Of a DNA stretch of 64,000 bases, positions 1 through 12,043 are shown piece by piece (positions within the stretch are counted from its first letter, which is position 1; each line of letters begins with the position of its first letter). The translations under genes were made by a program, and so were the position numbers. The stretch comes from JADLGL01 sp963732865 (GTDB taxonomy: Bacteria > Pseudomonadota > Alphaproteobacteria > Rhizobiales > Kaistiaceae). The stretch lies in contig CAVTBC010000004.1 in the NCBI GenBank assembly GCA_963732865.1, positions 124,001-188,000 on the forward strand, given 5' to 3'. The notes under the pieces were generated by a model that saw nothing but the letters and a program-made list of their open reading frames with translations, did not search any database and had not been told where the DNA came from.

Positions 1-260
1 TGGCGCCGTGCCGACTGCGGGTGCGCGTCGATGTCCTCGCCGAAGACGGAAACCTTGCCGCCCGTCTTGTTGACCAGCCCGGTGACGATGCCGATGATCG
101 TCGTCTTGCCGGCGCCGTTGGGGCCGAGAAGGCGAGGAAGTCGCCGCGCCGGCATCTCCAGCGAGACGCCGGAAAGCGCCTTCGTTCCGGTGCCGTAGGT
201 TTTTTCTAGGCCGACAATCGACAGCGCCGGCTGATCGCTGCCGGCTGACCGCGCCGGCAC
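1..260 (-). CDS. ABC transporter ATP-binding protein, YadG-like (5' part only)
   Basis: The reverse strand encodes the N-terminal part of an ABC ATPase and runs off the left edge of the window. Readable pieces are a short lead-in ending LSIVGLEKTYG, the Walker A motif GPNGAGKTT, and the following IIGIVTGLVNKTGGKVSVFG. The last stretch is typical of ATPases that power ABC-2 type exporters such as E. coli YadG. I chose the GTG at 260. Between the lead-in and Walker A the expected GDFLALLGP reads as RRLPRLLGP, which is what one inserted and one deleted base about 17 bases apart would give. The frame is therefore restored downstream. The gene is divergent from the permease that follows, so the two need not belong together. 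Confidence 0.75.
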   Translation of the reverse strand, partial: MPARSAGSDQPALSIVGLEKTYGTGTKALSGVSLEMPARRLPRLLGPNGAGKTTIIGIVTGLVNKTGGKVSVFGEDIDAHPQSARR

Positions 261-528
261 GTTCCAATCCGGACCCGTCCAGTCCGGATGCGCGGTTGTC
301 CGGTGCAGTCGTTCTTGCCGCCAGGGCTGACTTGGCCATGCCTTGTCGTTGCTTCGATTCGAGAAATTGGGGGCGGCACAGATAGCGCCGATCGGTCGCG
401 AAGCAAAGGCGTCAGGCGGAGGCGGGCGGCGTTGCGGCGCCCAGGCGGGCGGCGTAGGGTTTCCACGGTTGGTGTGGATGGCTCGATTGGCGACAGTCGA
501 CGGATCAGACGAAGCGGGCGGTGGGGCG

Positions 529-1385
529 GTGGCGACAGTGTCGCGCCGGTCCGGCGCCGGCCCGATGCTTTGGGGCGCTGTGGGCGATCGTCGCGCATGA
601 TGCCGCCGCTTCGTCCGCCATTATGGCCGCGCCGTAGGCGGGCTGCTGGTGCGCTCTGTTGCTGCTATCGTCGTGCCGGCCGGCTTCAATGGCCTGTTCG
701 GCCGGGCGCTGACGGTGCCTTACGACACCTATGTCAGCCTGTCGGATTATCTCATGCCGGGCTGCGTCGGGCTTGTGCTGCTCCTGACGGCCGTGCCGCT
801 GATGGCGACGCTGCTGCGCGACCGCGACAACAATTCGATCCAGCTTCTCCTGGTGGCACCGCTGCCGGGATGGTTCCTCGTCTTCGGCCGGCTATCTCGC
901 CGCGGCGCTTCTCGCCACGATTCAGGCTGCGGTATTCATAGTCATCGCCCGTCTTATCGGCAGCGAGATCGCGTGTCGCCGGCTGGCTGTTGGCGCTGCC
1001 GGCGGCGGTGATCGCAGCCTTCATGCTGGCCGCCGTGGCGTTCTTCCTGGTGCTGGTGATCCGGCGTCTGTGGCGCTTCTCGACGATGCTGTTGTTCGTC
1101 GTCCTGCCGGCCTTCCTTCTGTCGTCGTCGCTCTATCCGCTGTGGAAATTCACCGATTATGGGGCGGACTATCTCAACGTCGTGGCGGAGGCCAATCCGT
1201 TCACCCACGCGGTCGAATTGATCCGCTATGCCTCCGAAGGCCAGCTCGCGGTGACGAGCCTCCTGGTGGTCCTCGGCGTCGCCATGCTCGCCTTCGGGGC
1301 GACGATGATCGTGATCAGCCCGCGCTTCGGCTTGCTGACGCGGCGGCCGCGGCCCGGCGCTTGGGCCGAGCCGGTCACGGAATAG
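529..1385 (+). pseudogene. ABC-2 type transporter permease, frame-broken
   Basis: Pieces of one multi-membrane ABC-2 permease appear in order in all three forward frames: ALWAIVAHDAAA near 575, FVRHYGRAVGG from 610, the stretch around LSDYLMPGCVGL to 889, GYLAAALLATIQAAVF from 890, and AGWLLALPAAVIAA to the stop at 1385. The C-terminal part has the SSSLYPLW and NPFTHAVELIRYA segments seen in permeases of quinoprotein-alcohol-linked ABC exporters. At least four frame changes are needed (near 574, 609, 889 and 965). Either the gene is decayed or this end of the sequence is poor. The GTG at 529 is only a guess at the start. The nearby ATPase is divergent and of another subfamily, so a partner ATPase is not evident. 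Confidence 0.6.
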
Positions 1386-1388
1386 GCG

Positions 1389-2948
1389 CTATTCGGCGGC
1401 TTCGGCCTGCCAGCGCAGGATCGGCTTTCGCGCCGCCAGCGTCTCATCCAGACGGCGGCGGGGCGCCATGGTCGGCGCGGCCTTGAAGGCCTCGGCGGCC
1501 GTGCCCGATTTTGCCCGGGCCACCAAATCACGCAGTGTGGCGATGAACTGGTCGAGCGCCGCCATCAATTCGGACTCGGTCGGCTCGATCAACAGGGCGC
1601 CGTGGACGACGAGCGGGAAATACATCGTCATCGGATGGAAGCCCTCGTCGATCATGGCCTTGGCGAAATCGAGCGTTGTGACCCCGGTGCCTTCGAGGAA
1701 GTGATCGTCGAACAGAACCTCATGCATGCAGGGCCGGTCGCCGAAGGGCAGCGACATGACATCCGATAGGCCGGCGCGCACGTAGTTGGCGTTGAGCACA
1801 GCATCTTCCGACGCTTCACGAGCGCCGTCGGCGCCATGCGACAGCAGGTAGGCCATCGCCCGCACCCACATGCCCATCTGGCCGTGGAAGGCGGTAAGAC
1901 GCCCGAGCGGCTTCTCGTCGCCGGTCGCTTCGGACTTGTCCTCGACCAGCACCGGATCGTTGCCCTCCATGCGGATGAAGGGGAGCGGTGCGTAGGGCGC
2001 GAGCGACTCTGACAGCACCACCGGGCCGGAGCCCGGACCGCCGCCGCCATGTGGCGTCGACAGCGTCTTGTGCAGATTGATGTGCATGGCGTCGATGCCG
2101 AAATCGCCCGGCCGCACCTTGCCGAGAATGGCGTTGAGGTTGGCGCCGTCGCAATAGAAATAGGCGCCGGCCTCGTGCACCGCCTTGGCGATCTCGATGA
2201 CGTCGGGCTCAAACAACCCGCAGGTGTTGGGGTTGGTCAACATGATCGCGGCGACATGCGGGCCGAGCTTCGCGCGCACGGCGGCGACATCGACGGTGCC
2301 GTCGGTGCGAACGGGGATCGCCTCGACCTTGTAGCCGAGGAAGGCGGCGGTCGCCGGGTTGGTGCCATGCGCCGATTCCGGCGCCAGCACCGTGGTGCGC
2401 TGCTCGTCCTCGCCGCGGGCGATCAGGGCCGAGCGGATCGCCATCATGCCGCACAGCTCGCCATGCGCCCCAGCCTTGGGCGACAGGGTGATCGCCGACA
2501 TGCCGGTCATCGCCATCAGCCAGCGCGACAGCTCCTGCATCAGCTCCAGGGCGCCGGGCACGGTCGAAACCGGCTGCAGCGGATGGATGTCGCCGAAGCC
2601 GGGGAGGCGCGCCATCTTCTCGTTGAGGCGCGCATTGTGCTTCATCGTGCAGGAGCCGAGGGGATAGACGCCCATATCGATGGCGTAATTCTGCTTCGAC
2701 AGGCGAACGTAGTGGCGGAGCGCTTCAGGCTCTGACAGGCCGGCAAGCTGGAGCTTGGCCTTCCTTGCGTGCGAGCCGAGGCGTATCGCCGCCGTATCGG
2801 GCTCAGGCAGATCGACGCCGCTCTCATCGACATGGCCGACCTCGAACAGCAGCGGCTCTTCGATGGCGAGGCCGCGATTGCCGGTGAAGGTGGCTTGGCT
2901 GCCGAGCTCGGCGGTTTCGGCCTGGGTGGGACGGCCGACATTCAGCAT
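1389..2948 (-). CDS. gcvPB: Glycine dehydrogenase (decarboxylating) subunit 2
   Basis: C-terminal half of the P-protein of the glycine cleavage system. With GcvPA it decarboxylates glycine using pyridoxal phosphate and passes the aminomethyl group to the lipoyl arm of GcvH. The 519-residue product has the usual GcvPB length. The PLP-binding lysine is K294 in HINLHKTLSTPHGGGGPG, and the SCTMKHNARLNE and ESAHGTNPA segments are diagnostic. It is the last gene of the one-carbon operon, and its ATG overlaps the end of gcvPA by 7 bases, which suggests translational coupling. No frame problem is visible. Confidence 0.97.
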   Translation of the reverse strand: MLNVGRPTQAETAELGSQATFTGNRGLAIEEPLLFEVGHVDESGVDLPEPDTAAIRLGSHARKAKLQLAGLSEPEALRHYVRLSKQNYAIDMGVYPLGSCTMKHNARLNEKMARLPGFGDIHPLQPVSTVPGALELMQELSRWLMAMTGMSAITLSPKAGAHGELCGMMAIRSALIARGEDEQRTTVLAPESAHGTNPATAAFLGYKVEAIPVRTDGTVDVAAVRAKLGPHVAAIMLTNPNTCGLFEPDVIEIAKAVHEAGAYFYCDGANLNAILGKVRPGDFGIDAMHINLHKTLSTPHGGGGPGSGPVVLSESLAPYAPLPFIRMEGNDPVLVEDKSEATGDEKPLGRLTAFHGQMGMWVRAMAYLLSHGADGAREASEDAVLNANYVRAGLSDVMSLPFGDRPCMHEVLFDDHFLEGTGVTTLDFAKAMIDEGFHPMTMYFPLVVHGALLIEPTESELMAALDQFIATLRDLVARAKSGTAAEAFKAAPTMAPRRRLDETLAARKPILRWQAEAAE

Positions 2949-4293
2949 GGGACAAGCTCCGTCAGAGCGGCGGCGAAACGCGCGATGTCGTCGTCGGTGG
3001 TGAGTTCCGTTGCGGCGACGACGATGAGGTCGGCGAGTTCCGGTCGGTCCGGCTCAAGGCGGCTCACGGGCAGGCCGCCCAGGATCTCGCGCTTGGCGAG
3101 GCTCTCGATGAGGAGTTCGGCGTTGCCGTCGACGCGGATGGTGAACTCGTTGAAGAAGGTGTCGTTGAGAACGGTGACGCCTTTGACCGCGCCAAGCGCT
3201 TCGGCAAGCTTCACCGCCTTGGCGTGATTGATCTTCGCCAGCCGCTCGAGGCCGGTGCCGCCGAGCAGAGGCGAGATGGATCGAGAAGGCGAGGGCGCAC
3301 AGGCCCGAACTGGTGCAGATATTCGAGGTCGCCTTTTCGCGGCGGATATGCTGTTCGCGGGTCGAAAGCGTCAGCACGAAGCCGCGCTTGCCTTCGGCAT
3401 CGACGGTCTGGCCGCACAGGCGCCCTGGCATCTGGCGGACGAATTTCTCGCGGGTGGCGAGGAGGCCGACATAGGGTCCGCCGAAAGTGAGCGGGTTGCC
3501 GAGCGACTGGCCTTCGGCGGCGACGATGTCGGCGCCCTGGGCTCCGGGCGGCTCGATGGCACCCAGCGCCATGATCTCGGTGACGACCGCGACCAGCAGC
3601 GCGCCCTTGGCGTGGCAGGCCTCGGCGATCGGGGCGAGGTCGATCAGCTCGCCGAAGAACGAGGGCGACTGGACGACGACGCAGGCGGTGTCGTCGTCGA
3701 TGCCGCGAAATCAGATCTTCGGCCGATCCCGGGTTCGGCGGCAGGGCGTCGATCTGGCCGGACGACATCGCAGCCAGGGTCTCGATGACGTCGCGATATT
3801 GCGGATGAACGCCGCCGGAAAGCACGGCCTTGTGCCGGCGCGTCAGGCGGCGGGCCATCTGCACCGCCTCGGCGGCCGAGGTCGAGCCGTCATACATGCC
3901 GGCATTGGCGACATCCATGCCGGTCAGCGTCGCGACCTGGGTCTGGAATTCGAACAGGGTCTGCAGGGTGCCCTGGCTGATCTCGGGCTGGTACGGCGTG
4001 TATGCCGTCAGAAATTCCGAGCGCTGGATCAGATGGTCGACGCTTGCCGGAATGTGATGGCGATAGGCGCCCGCCCCAACGAAAAAGGCCGAATCGCCAG
4101 CAGCAAGGTTGCGCTTGGCCATCCGGCCGAGAACGCGTTCTACCTCAAGCTCGCCCTTGCCGAGCGGCAGGTCGACGAGCCCCTCAAGCCGCGCCGCGGC
4201 CGGCACGTCGACGTAAAGGTCGTCGATAGAGGAAACGCCGATCTTGGCGAGCATCGCCGCGCGATCGGCTTCATTCTGCGGCAGGTAGCGCAA
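2942..4293 (-). CDS. gcvPA: Glycine dehydrogenase (decarboxylating) subunit 1, two frameshifts
   Basis: N-terminal half of the split P-protein, about 449 residues once two breaks are bridged. The first part starts MRYLPQNEADRAAML and is good to DLIS; there one extra base near 3705 breaks the frame, and the reading continues with GIDDDTACVVVQSPSF. A second extra base near 3268, after AFSIHLA, is followed by LLGGTGLERLAKINHAKAV and then an intact tail ending TELVPC. All the expected family blocks are present (HHIPASVDHLIQRSEFLTAY, GMYDGSTSAAEA), so the gene is complete apart from two one-base insertions. The rest of the pathway operon is intact, so sequence error is more likely than loss of function. 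It lies 28 bases after gcvH. Confidence 0.93.
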
Positions 4294-4321
4294 GGAGTGT
4301 CAGCTCCTCAATGACCGGCGC

Positions 4322-4696
4322 TCAGCCGGCGTCGTCGAGATGCGCCTTGTAGGCGTCGCCATCCATCAGCCCGTCGACTTCCCCGGGTTCGTCGAGCTTG
4401 AGGCGGAAAAACCAGCCGCCGTCCTCGGCGGTGCGGTTGACGAGGCCCGGATCGTCGCCGAGCGCGTCATTGACGGCGACGACTTCACCTGAGGCGGGGG
4501 CATAAACTTCGCTCGCCGCCTTCACGGATTCAACAACGGCGGCGATGTCGCCCTTCTTCAGCTTGCGCCCCACTTCCGGCAGCTCGACGAAGACGATGTC
4601 GCCAAGCTGTTCCTGGGCGTAGGCGGAAATGCCGATGGCGGCTTCGCCGTCCTCGGCCCGAATCCACTCATGTTCTTTGGTGTAATGCGTCGCCAT
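4322..4696 (-). CDS. gcvH: Glycine cleavage system H protein
   Basis: Small lipoyl carrier (124 residues) that shuttles the aminomethyl group from the P-protein to the T-protein and is reoxidised by lipoamide dehydrogenase. The lipoylation site is K59 in AAVVESVKAASEVYAP. The N-terminus MATHYTKEHEWIRAEDG is typical of the family. It sits between gcvT (27 bases upstream) and gcvPA, and is intact. Confidence 0.97.
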   Translation of the reverse strand: MATHYTKEHEWIRAEDGEAAIGISAYAQEQLGDIVFVELPEVGRKLKKGDIAAVVESVKAASEVYAPASGEVVAVNDALGDDPGLVNRTAEDGGWFFRLKLDEPGEVDGLMDGDAYKAHLDDAG

Positions 4697-4723
4697 AGCC
4701 CTCGGCTCGCTGGTTGTCGGTGA

Positions 4724-5865
4724 TCAGGCTTTGCTTCGTCGATAATAGCGATGCGGCACAAAGGGAAGGGCGACGACGGTCGCAGTCAACATCCGTCCGC
4801 GCACTTCAATGTTCATGCGTTCGCCGAGATCGGCATATTCCGAGATGACATAGCCCATCGCGATCGGCGCATCGACGGTCGGCGCGAAGCCGCCCGAGGT
4901 CACCGTGCCAACAGGTTCGCCCGAAGCGGTAGAGATGGGCGCGCCCTCGCGCGCGGGCAAGCGGCCCTCGACGAGAAGGCCAACGCGTTGCCGGGCCGGG
5001 CCGTCGACGAGTTCGTCAAGGATGCGGTTGGCGCCGGGAAAGTCGCCGGCCATGCGCCGGTCCTTGCCGATGGCGAAGGCAAGGTCGGCCTCGACGGGCG
5101 TGGTCGTCTCATCGATGTCGTGGCCGTAGAGCGGCAGGCCAGCCTCGAGGCGCAGCGAGTCGCGGGCGCCCAGACCGATCGGCAAAACCTCCAATTCGCC
5201 CAGCAGCGCTCTGGCGATGCGGTCCGCGTCGGCGCCGTCGAGATAGATTTCGAAGCCGTCCTCGCCGGTATAGCCCGAGCGCGAGATGATGCAGTCGGCG
5301 CCGTCCATCTCGAACGGCGCGATGTCCATGAAGGAGAGGTCGGCCACCGGCGCGTGGCGGGCGAGAGCATCGGCGGCTTTCGGACCCTGCAAGGCCAGCA
5401 TGGCGCGATCGGGGAACATCTGCAGCGTCACGCCGGCCGTCAGGCTGGTGCGGACGAAGGCGGCATCGACATCGACGCGGGCGGCGTTGAAGACGATGTT
5501 GAGCCCCGTCTCGCCCGCTTCGCCCGGAAGCCGCGCGACCATGATGTCGTCGACCATGGTGCCTTCATGCGTCAGCAGCATCGAATAGCGCATGCGGCCG
5601 GGCTTGAGCGTCGCGAAGTCGCCGGGCGTGACCGCTTCGAGCGCGGCGGCGGCGGCGGCGAAATCGGGTCCTTCCAGGCGCACCTGGCCCATATGCGAGA
5701 CGTCGAAGAGGCCAGCCTCGGTCCGCGTCTGGCGATGCTCGGCGATGATACCGGTCGGATACTGCACCGGCATCGACCAGCCGGCGAACTCGACCATGCG
5801 GGCGCCAAGCTCACGGTGCAGCGCGTCGAGCGGCGTCTTCTTCAGGGTGTCGGTGGTCGTGTCGC

Positions 5866-5869
<4 letters not shown>
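4724..5869 (-). CDS. gcvT: Aminomethyltransferase (glycine cleavage T protein)
   Basis: Tetrahydrofolate-dependent T protein (381 residues). It releases ammonia from the aminomethyl-lipoyl group on GcvH and forms 5,10-methylene-THF. Family features include LHRELGARMVEFAGWSMPVQY near the N-terminus, GLFDVSHMGQ, and SRSGYTGEDGFEIY. Translation appears to start at a TTG at 5869 that overlaps the stop codon of the metH C-terminal gene (TTGA), with a GAGAGG ribosome-binding site just upstream. The methylene-THF it makes is the substrate of MetF, encoded at the head of the same operon. Confidence 0.96.
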
Positions 5870-8528
<2,659 letters not shown>

Positions 8529-8532
<4 letters not shown>

Positions 8533-9623
8533 GAAGCCGCCGCGAAGGGTTCAAGCCCGGAAAGGCGCAGCCGGCGCTCCTTCGTCGGGATGGCGCGCGG
8601 CACCTGGCCCTTCACCGCGGCGGCGATGGCCGCGATGTGTTCGGGCGTCGTGCCGCAGCAGCCGCCGACGATGTTGACGAGGCCGGATTTGGCGAACTCG
8701 CCGATCGTCTTGGCCATATGCTCGGGCGTCTCGTCATACTGGCCGAGCTCATTGGGCAGGCCGGCATTCGGATAGGCGCAGACCAGCGTATCGGCCTCGC
8801 GCGAAATCTCGGCGAGATGCGGGCGCATGTCCTCGGCGCCGAGGGCGCAATTGAGGCCGACGGTAAAGGGCTGGGCGTGCTCGACGGAATCGAGAAGCGC
8901 GGTCGGCGTCTGGCCGGACAGCGTGCGGCCGGAGCGATCGGTGATCGTGCCGGAAATCATGATCGGCAGCTCGATGCCCTTCTCCTCGAACACTTCCTCG
9001 GCGGCGAAGATGCCGGCCTTCACGTTCAGCGTGTCGGTGATCGTCTCGAACAGAAGGAGGTCGGCGCCGCCGTCGACGAGGCCGCGGATGGCCTCGCCAT
9101 AGGCCTCGCGCAGATCGTCGAAGCTGACATTGCGGGCGCCGGGATCGCTCACATTCGGCGACATGGAGGCAGTCTTGTTGGTCGGCCCCAGGGCGCCGGC
9201 GACGTAGCGCGGCTGATCGGGCGTCGCCACGGCGTCGCAGGCCTGGCGCGCCAGCGCGGCGCCGGCCCGGTTCAGCTCGTAGGCGATGTCGCTGAGGCCG
9301 TAATCGGCCTGCGCGATCCGCGTCGAGGAGAAGGTATTGCTGGTGATGATATCGGCGCCGGCCCGCAGATAGTTTTCGTGTATCGCCCGGATGATGTCGG
9401 GCTGGGTCAGATTGAGAAGATCGTTGTTGCCGCGCAAATCCTTCGGCCAGTCCTTGAAGCGCTCGCCGCGGAAGGCGGCCTCATCCAGGCGGTGCTGCTG
9501 GATCTGCGTCCCCATCGCGCCATCGATGACCAGAATACGGTGCGTCGCCGTCTCCTTGATCGAGGCGCGGGCATTGCGCTTCGGCAGGGTAACGGGCTCG
9601 ACCTTTTCGACCGTGATGTTCAT
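8529..9623 (-). CDS. metH: Methionine synthase, homocysteine-binding part
   Basis: A 364-residue homocysteine S-methyltransferase module equal to the N-terminal domain of MetH. The zinc-ligating cysteines are C259 (GLNCALGAED) and C322/C323 (GGCCGTTPEH). IDGAMGTQIQ near the start and SGTITDRSGRTLSGQT are typical. The ATG at 9623 is preferred over the upstream TTG at 9638 because GGAG lies 9 bases before it. The protein ends in LSGLEPF plus a few residues and a stop that overlaps the start of the pterin/B12 gene. It needs that partner for activity, because alone it has no methyl donor domain. Confidence 0.95.
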
Positions 9624-9652
9624 GGCGATGGTCTCCAACAGGTTTGCGCCGC

Positions 9653-10540
9653 CTACACAGTGGCCGGGCTGAGGCCAAGCGAGGCGAAAATCGAGGTAAC
9701 GAGGGCGGCGCGGTTGAGCGTGTAGAAATGGATACGGCGGAAGCCGCGATCAATGAGGCCCCTGACCTGTGCGGCGGCGATCTCCGCGGCGAGCTGCTGC
9801 CGCCCCTCACTATCCTCTTCGTCTAATCGGCCGAAACCCTCGGCGATCCAAGCGGGCACCGATGTACCGGTTTTGGCCGCGAATTTCACCATTGTACTGA
9901 AGTTGTTGATGGGAAGCAGACCCGGCACGATCGGGATGGTGATCCCGGCGGCCCGGGCGCGTTCGACATAGGCCTCGAAGAGATCATTATCGAGAAAGAA
10001 GTGGGAAATCGCCTCATCCGCGCCGGCGTCGATCTTGCGCTTGAGAAGATCCAGATCGGCGTCATAGGAAGCGCTCTCCGGGTGCCGCTCGGGATAGGCG
10101 GCGACGGAAACGCCAAAATTGCCAATCCGGCAGATGGCAGCGACGAGGTCGGGTGATTCAGCGTAACCCTCGGGGTGCGCTTCGTATTTCGTGCCGAGAC
10201 CGGTGGCCGGGTCGCCGCGCAGGGCGACCATGCGGCGCACGCCCATCTCCCAATAACCGCGAACGATCTCATCGATTTCCCGCCGCGACGCGCCCACGGT
10301 GGTGAGGTGTGCGGCGGGGGCGAGCGTGGTTTCGGTGAGCAGACGGCGGATCGTGGCGTGGGTGCGTTCGCGCGTCGAGCCGCCAGCCCCATAGGTGACG
10401 GAGACGAAGTCAGGCCGCAGTGGCGCCAGTTGCTCGATCGAATTCCACAGCGTTTCCTCCATCGCCTCGGTCTTGGGCGGGAAGAACTCAAAGGAAACAG
10501 AAATCCTGTCTCCGGCCGGGCCGGTGGTCTCCGACGTCAC
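9653..10540 (-). CDS. metF: Methylenetetrahydrofolate reductase
   Basis: FAD-dependent reductase that converts 5,10-methylene-THF to 5-methyl-THF, the methyl donor for MetH. The 295-residue product starts at the GTG at 10540, which has a strong GGAGG 7 bases upstream. The open frame continues 26 codons further, but without a better start. Family signatures are SVSFEFFPPKTEAMEE at the N-terminus, FVSVTYGAGGSTR, and SHFFLDNDLF. It heads the metF-metH-metH-gcvT-gcvH-gcvPA-gcvPB run and is separated from metH by only 29 bases. I did not recognise a riboswitch in the 118 bases upstream. Confidence 0.96.
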   Translation of the reverse strand: MTSETTGPAGDRISVSFEFFPPKTEAMEETLWNSIEQLAPLRPDFVSVTYGAGGSTRERTHATIRRLLTETTLAPAAHLTTVGASRREIDEIVRGYWEMGVRRMVALRGDPATGLGTKYEAHPEGYAESPDLVAAICRIGNFGVSVAAYPERHPESASYDADLDLLKRKIDAGADEAISHFFLDNDLFEAYVERARAAGITIPIVPGLLPINNFSTMVKFAAKTGTSVPAWIAEGFGRLDEEDSEGRQQLAAEIAAAQVRGLIDRGFRRIHFYTLNRAALVTSIFASLGLSPATV

Positions 10541-10658
10541 TGTGGTGCCTCCGAATGCAAAACGCGCCGCTAATGGCTCGGTCGGCGCAGCGGCAAAATA
10601 GGAGGATCGGGCGACCAATCAACCGTTGTGATGGAAGAATGCTGTCGCCGGTCGGCAG

Positions 10659-11834
10659 CTAGGCGAGGCGCACCACGTTGATCGCGTCATCATCGGGTGG
10701 GCCGTTGTCGGTGGCGATACGATTGCGACCGGCCTTTTTGGCCGAGTACAGCGCCCGGTCGGCGCGATCGATGAGATCGTGCAACGTTTCAAGGCGAGCG
10801 CCCGGAAGGGAGATGGCGACACCGGCGCTGACTGTGGCCTTCACCGGCTTGCCGTCGACCCACATTGCCGTTTCGGCGAAGGCGCGGCGGATGCGGTCGG
10901 CGATTGCGACCGCAGCGGCCTCGCTCACCGAGGGAAGGACAGCGAGGAATTCTTCCCCGCCGATGCGGCCAATAAGGTCGTGGGGACGGAGGCCAGCCAA
11001 AGCCGCCTCGGCGAAGCGCTGAAGCACCACATCACCAGTCTGGTGGCCAAAATTGTCGTTGACCGACTTGAACTTGTCGAGGTCGAAGAGAATGGCGGCG
11101 ACCGGCGCGCCATCCCCCAACGTGTGCGCCATGAGCGGGGCCGCGGCAGCGGTCAATGCCCCGCGGGTAGACAGGCCGGTGAGATTGTCGGTGCTAGCGA
11201 CGGCGGTCTGTTCGGCGACGGCGCGTTCCTTGACCAGGGCCATGAGGAACACTGCTGTGCCGACCACGAAGGCCATCGAAACGAAGTAGACGGGAAGGAA
11301 GGTGTTTCCCGTCGGCTGCACACCCAGGGTCTCCATCGGGATCACTGCGATCGCGGCGAAAGTCAGGGAGACGAGATCAAGGGCCAGAAGTACCAGCAAG
11401 GGCCGCCGGGCCGGGAGGCGTTCCGTCCGTTGCCAAAGCTCCCAAATGCAGTGGCCCAGATAGGCCGCGTTTAACGACAGGTAGATTGCGGCCCGGGGAC
11501 CGAAGTCCCAGCCAGCTATCGGCGGCAGGTACGATATGACGGCCCAGAGGATCGCAGCGGCGCCAAGGCGAATGGCGGGGATCGGGCGGCGGTTGAATTT
11601 GACGATCGCGGCCCATTGCAGCGCACCGGTAACGCCGAGGCAAAGAAACGCGACCTCAATGTTGCTCTTCTCGAGCAGGAGTACGGTGCCCGCGGCCAGA
11701 TACAGGTTCGATGCCGCCCAAAGGGCCGCCGTTGCGGTTGCTCCGGACTGGTAGCCAACAACCAGAAGCAGCCCACCGCTAAGCACGGCCAGGAAGGCCA
11801 GCAGCGTGAGAATGGTGTTGGTATCAAGAGACAT
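10659..11834 (-). CDS. Membrane-anchored diguanylate cyclase (GGDEF)
   Basis: Makes cyclic-di-GMP from two GTP. The 391-residue protein has about six hydrophobic segments in residues 1-205, then a GGDEF domain (about 212-375). The active-site motif is GGEEF at 292-296. An RxxD inhibitory site (RPHD, 283-286) lies five residues before it, so product feedback inhibition is likely. The metal/substrate region FDLDKFKSVNDNFGH is intact. No sensory domain other than the membrane part is visible. It is transcribed towards metF on the same strand but is 118 bases away and probably separate. The gene is divergent from the cyclase/ATPase that follows. Confidence 0.9.
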   Translation of the reverse strand: MSLDTNTILTLLAFLAVLSGGLLLVVGYQSGATATAALWAASNLYLAAGTVLLLEKSNIEVAFLCLGVTGALQWAAIVKFNRRPIPAIRLGAAAILWAVISYLPPIAGWDFGPRAAIYLSLNAAYLGHCIWELWQRTERLPARRPLLVLLALDLVSLTFAAIAVIPMETLGVQPTGNTFLPVYFVSMAFVVGTAVFLMALVKERAVAEQTAVASTDNLTGLSTRGALTAAAAPLMAHTLGDGAPVAAILFDLDKFKSVNDNFGHQTGDVVLQRFAEAALAGLRPHDLIGRIGGEEFLAVLPSVSEAAAVAIADRIRRAFAETAMWVDGKPVKATVSAGVAISLPGARLETLHDLIDRADRALYSAKKAGRNRIATDNGPPDDDAINVVRLA

Positions 11835-12043
11835 GCGGCCGGGCTCCGGGCGCTATAGTACAGATGGCAGCATCTGCCGCAGCCGTTACCAATGCGTGTA
11901 TCCGGGTGGAGAAACATCGCCGGTCGGCAGAAGGCCACCGGGAGAATGTGACGCTTTGCTGAGGCCGAACCTCGCTCGTGCTATGAAGAGCGGCGTGTTT
12001 TTCTGTAGGTCACGGGGCGATGTCTCAGTGAAAACGGAAGGCG

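Noticed and set aside
1..1385. ABC ATPase and ABC-2 permease as one exporter operon
   Set aside because: They are on opposite strands and belong to different subfamilies (YadG-like versus quinoprotein-linked).
10541..10658. SAM, SAH or cobalamin riboswitch upstream of metF
   Set aside because: The 118-base gap has no core motif I could recognise and is short for a cobalamin element.
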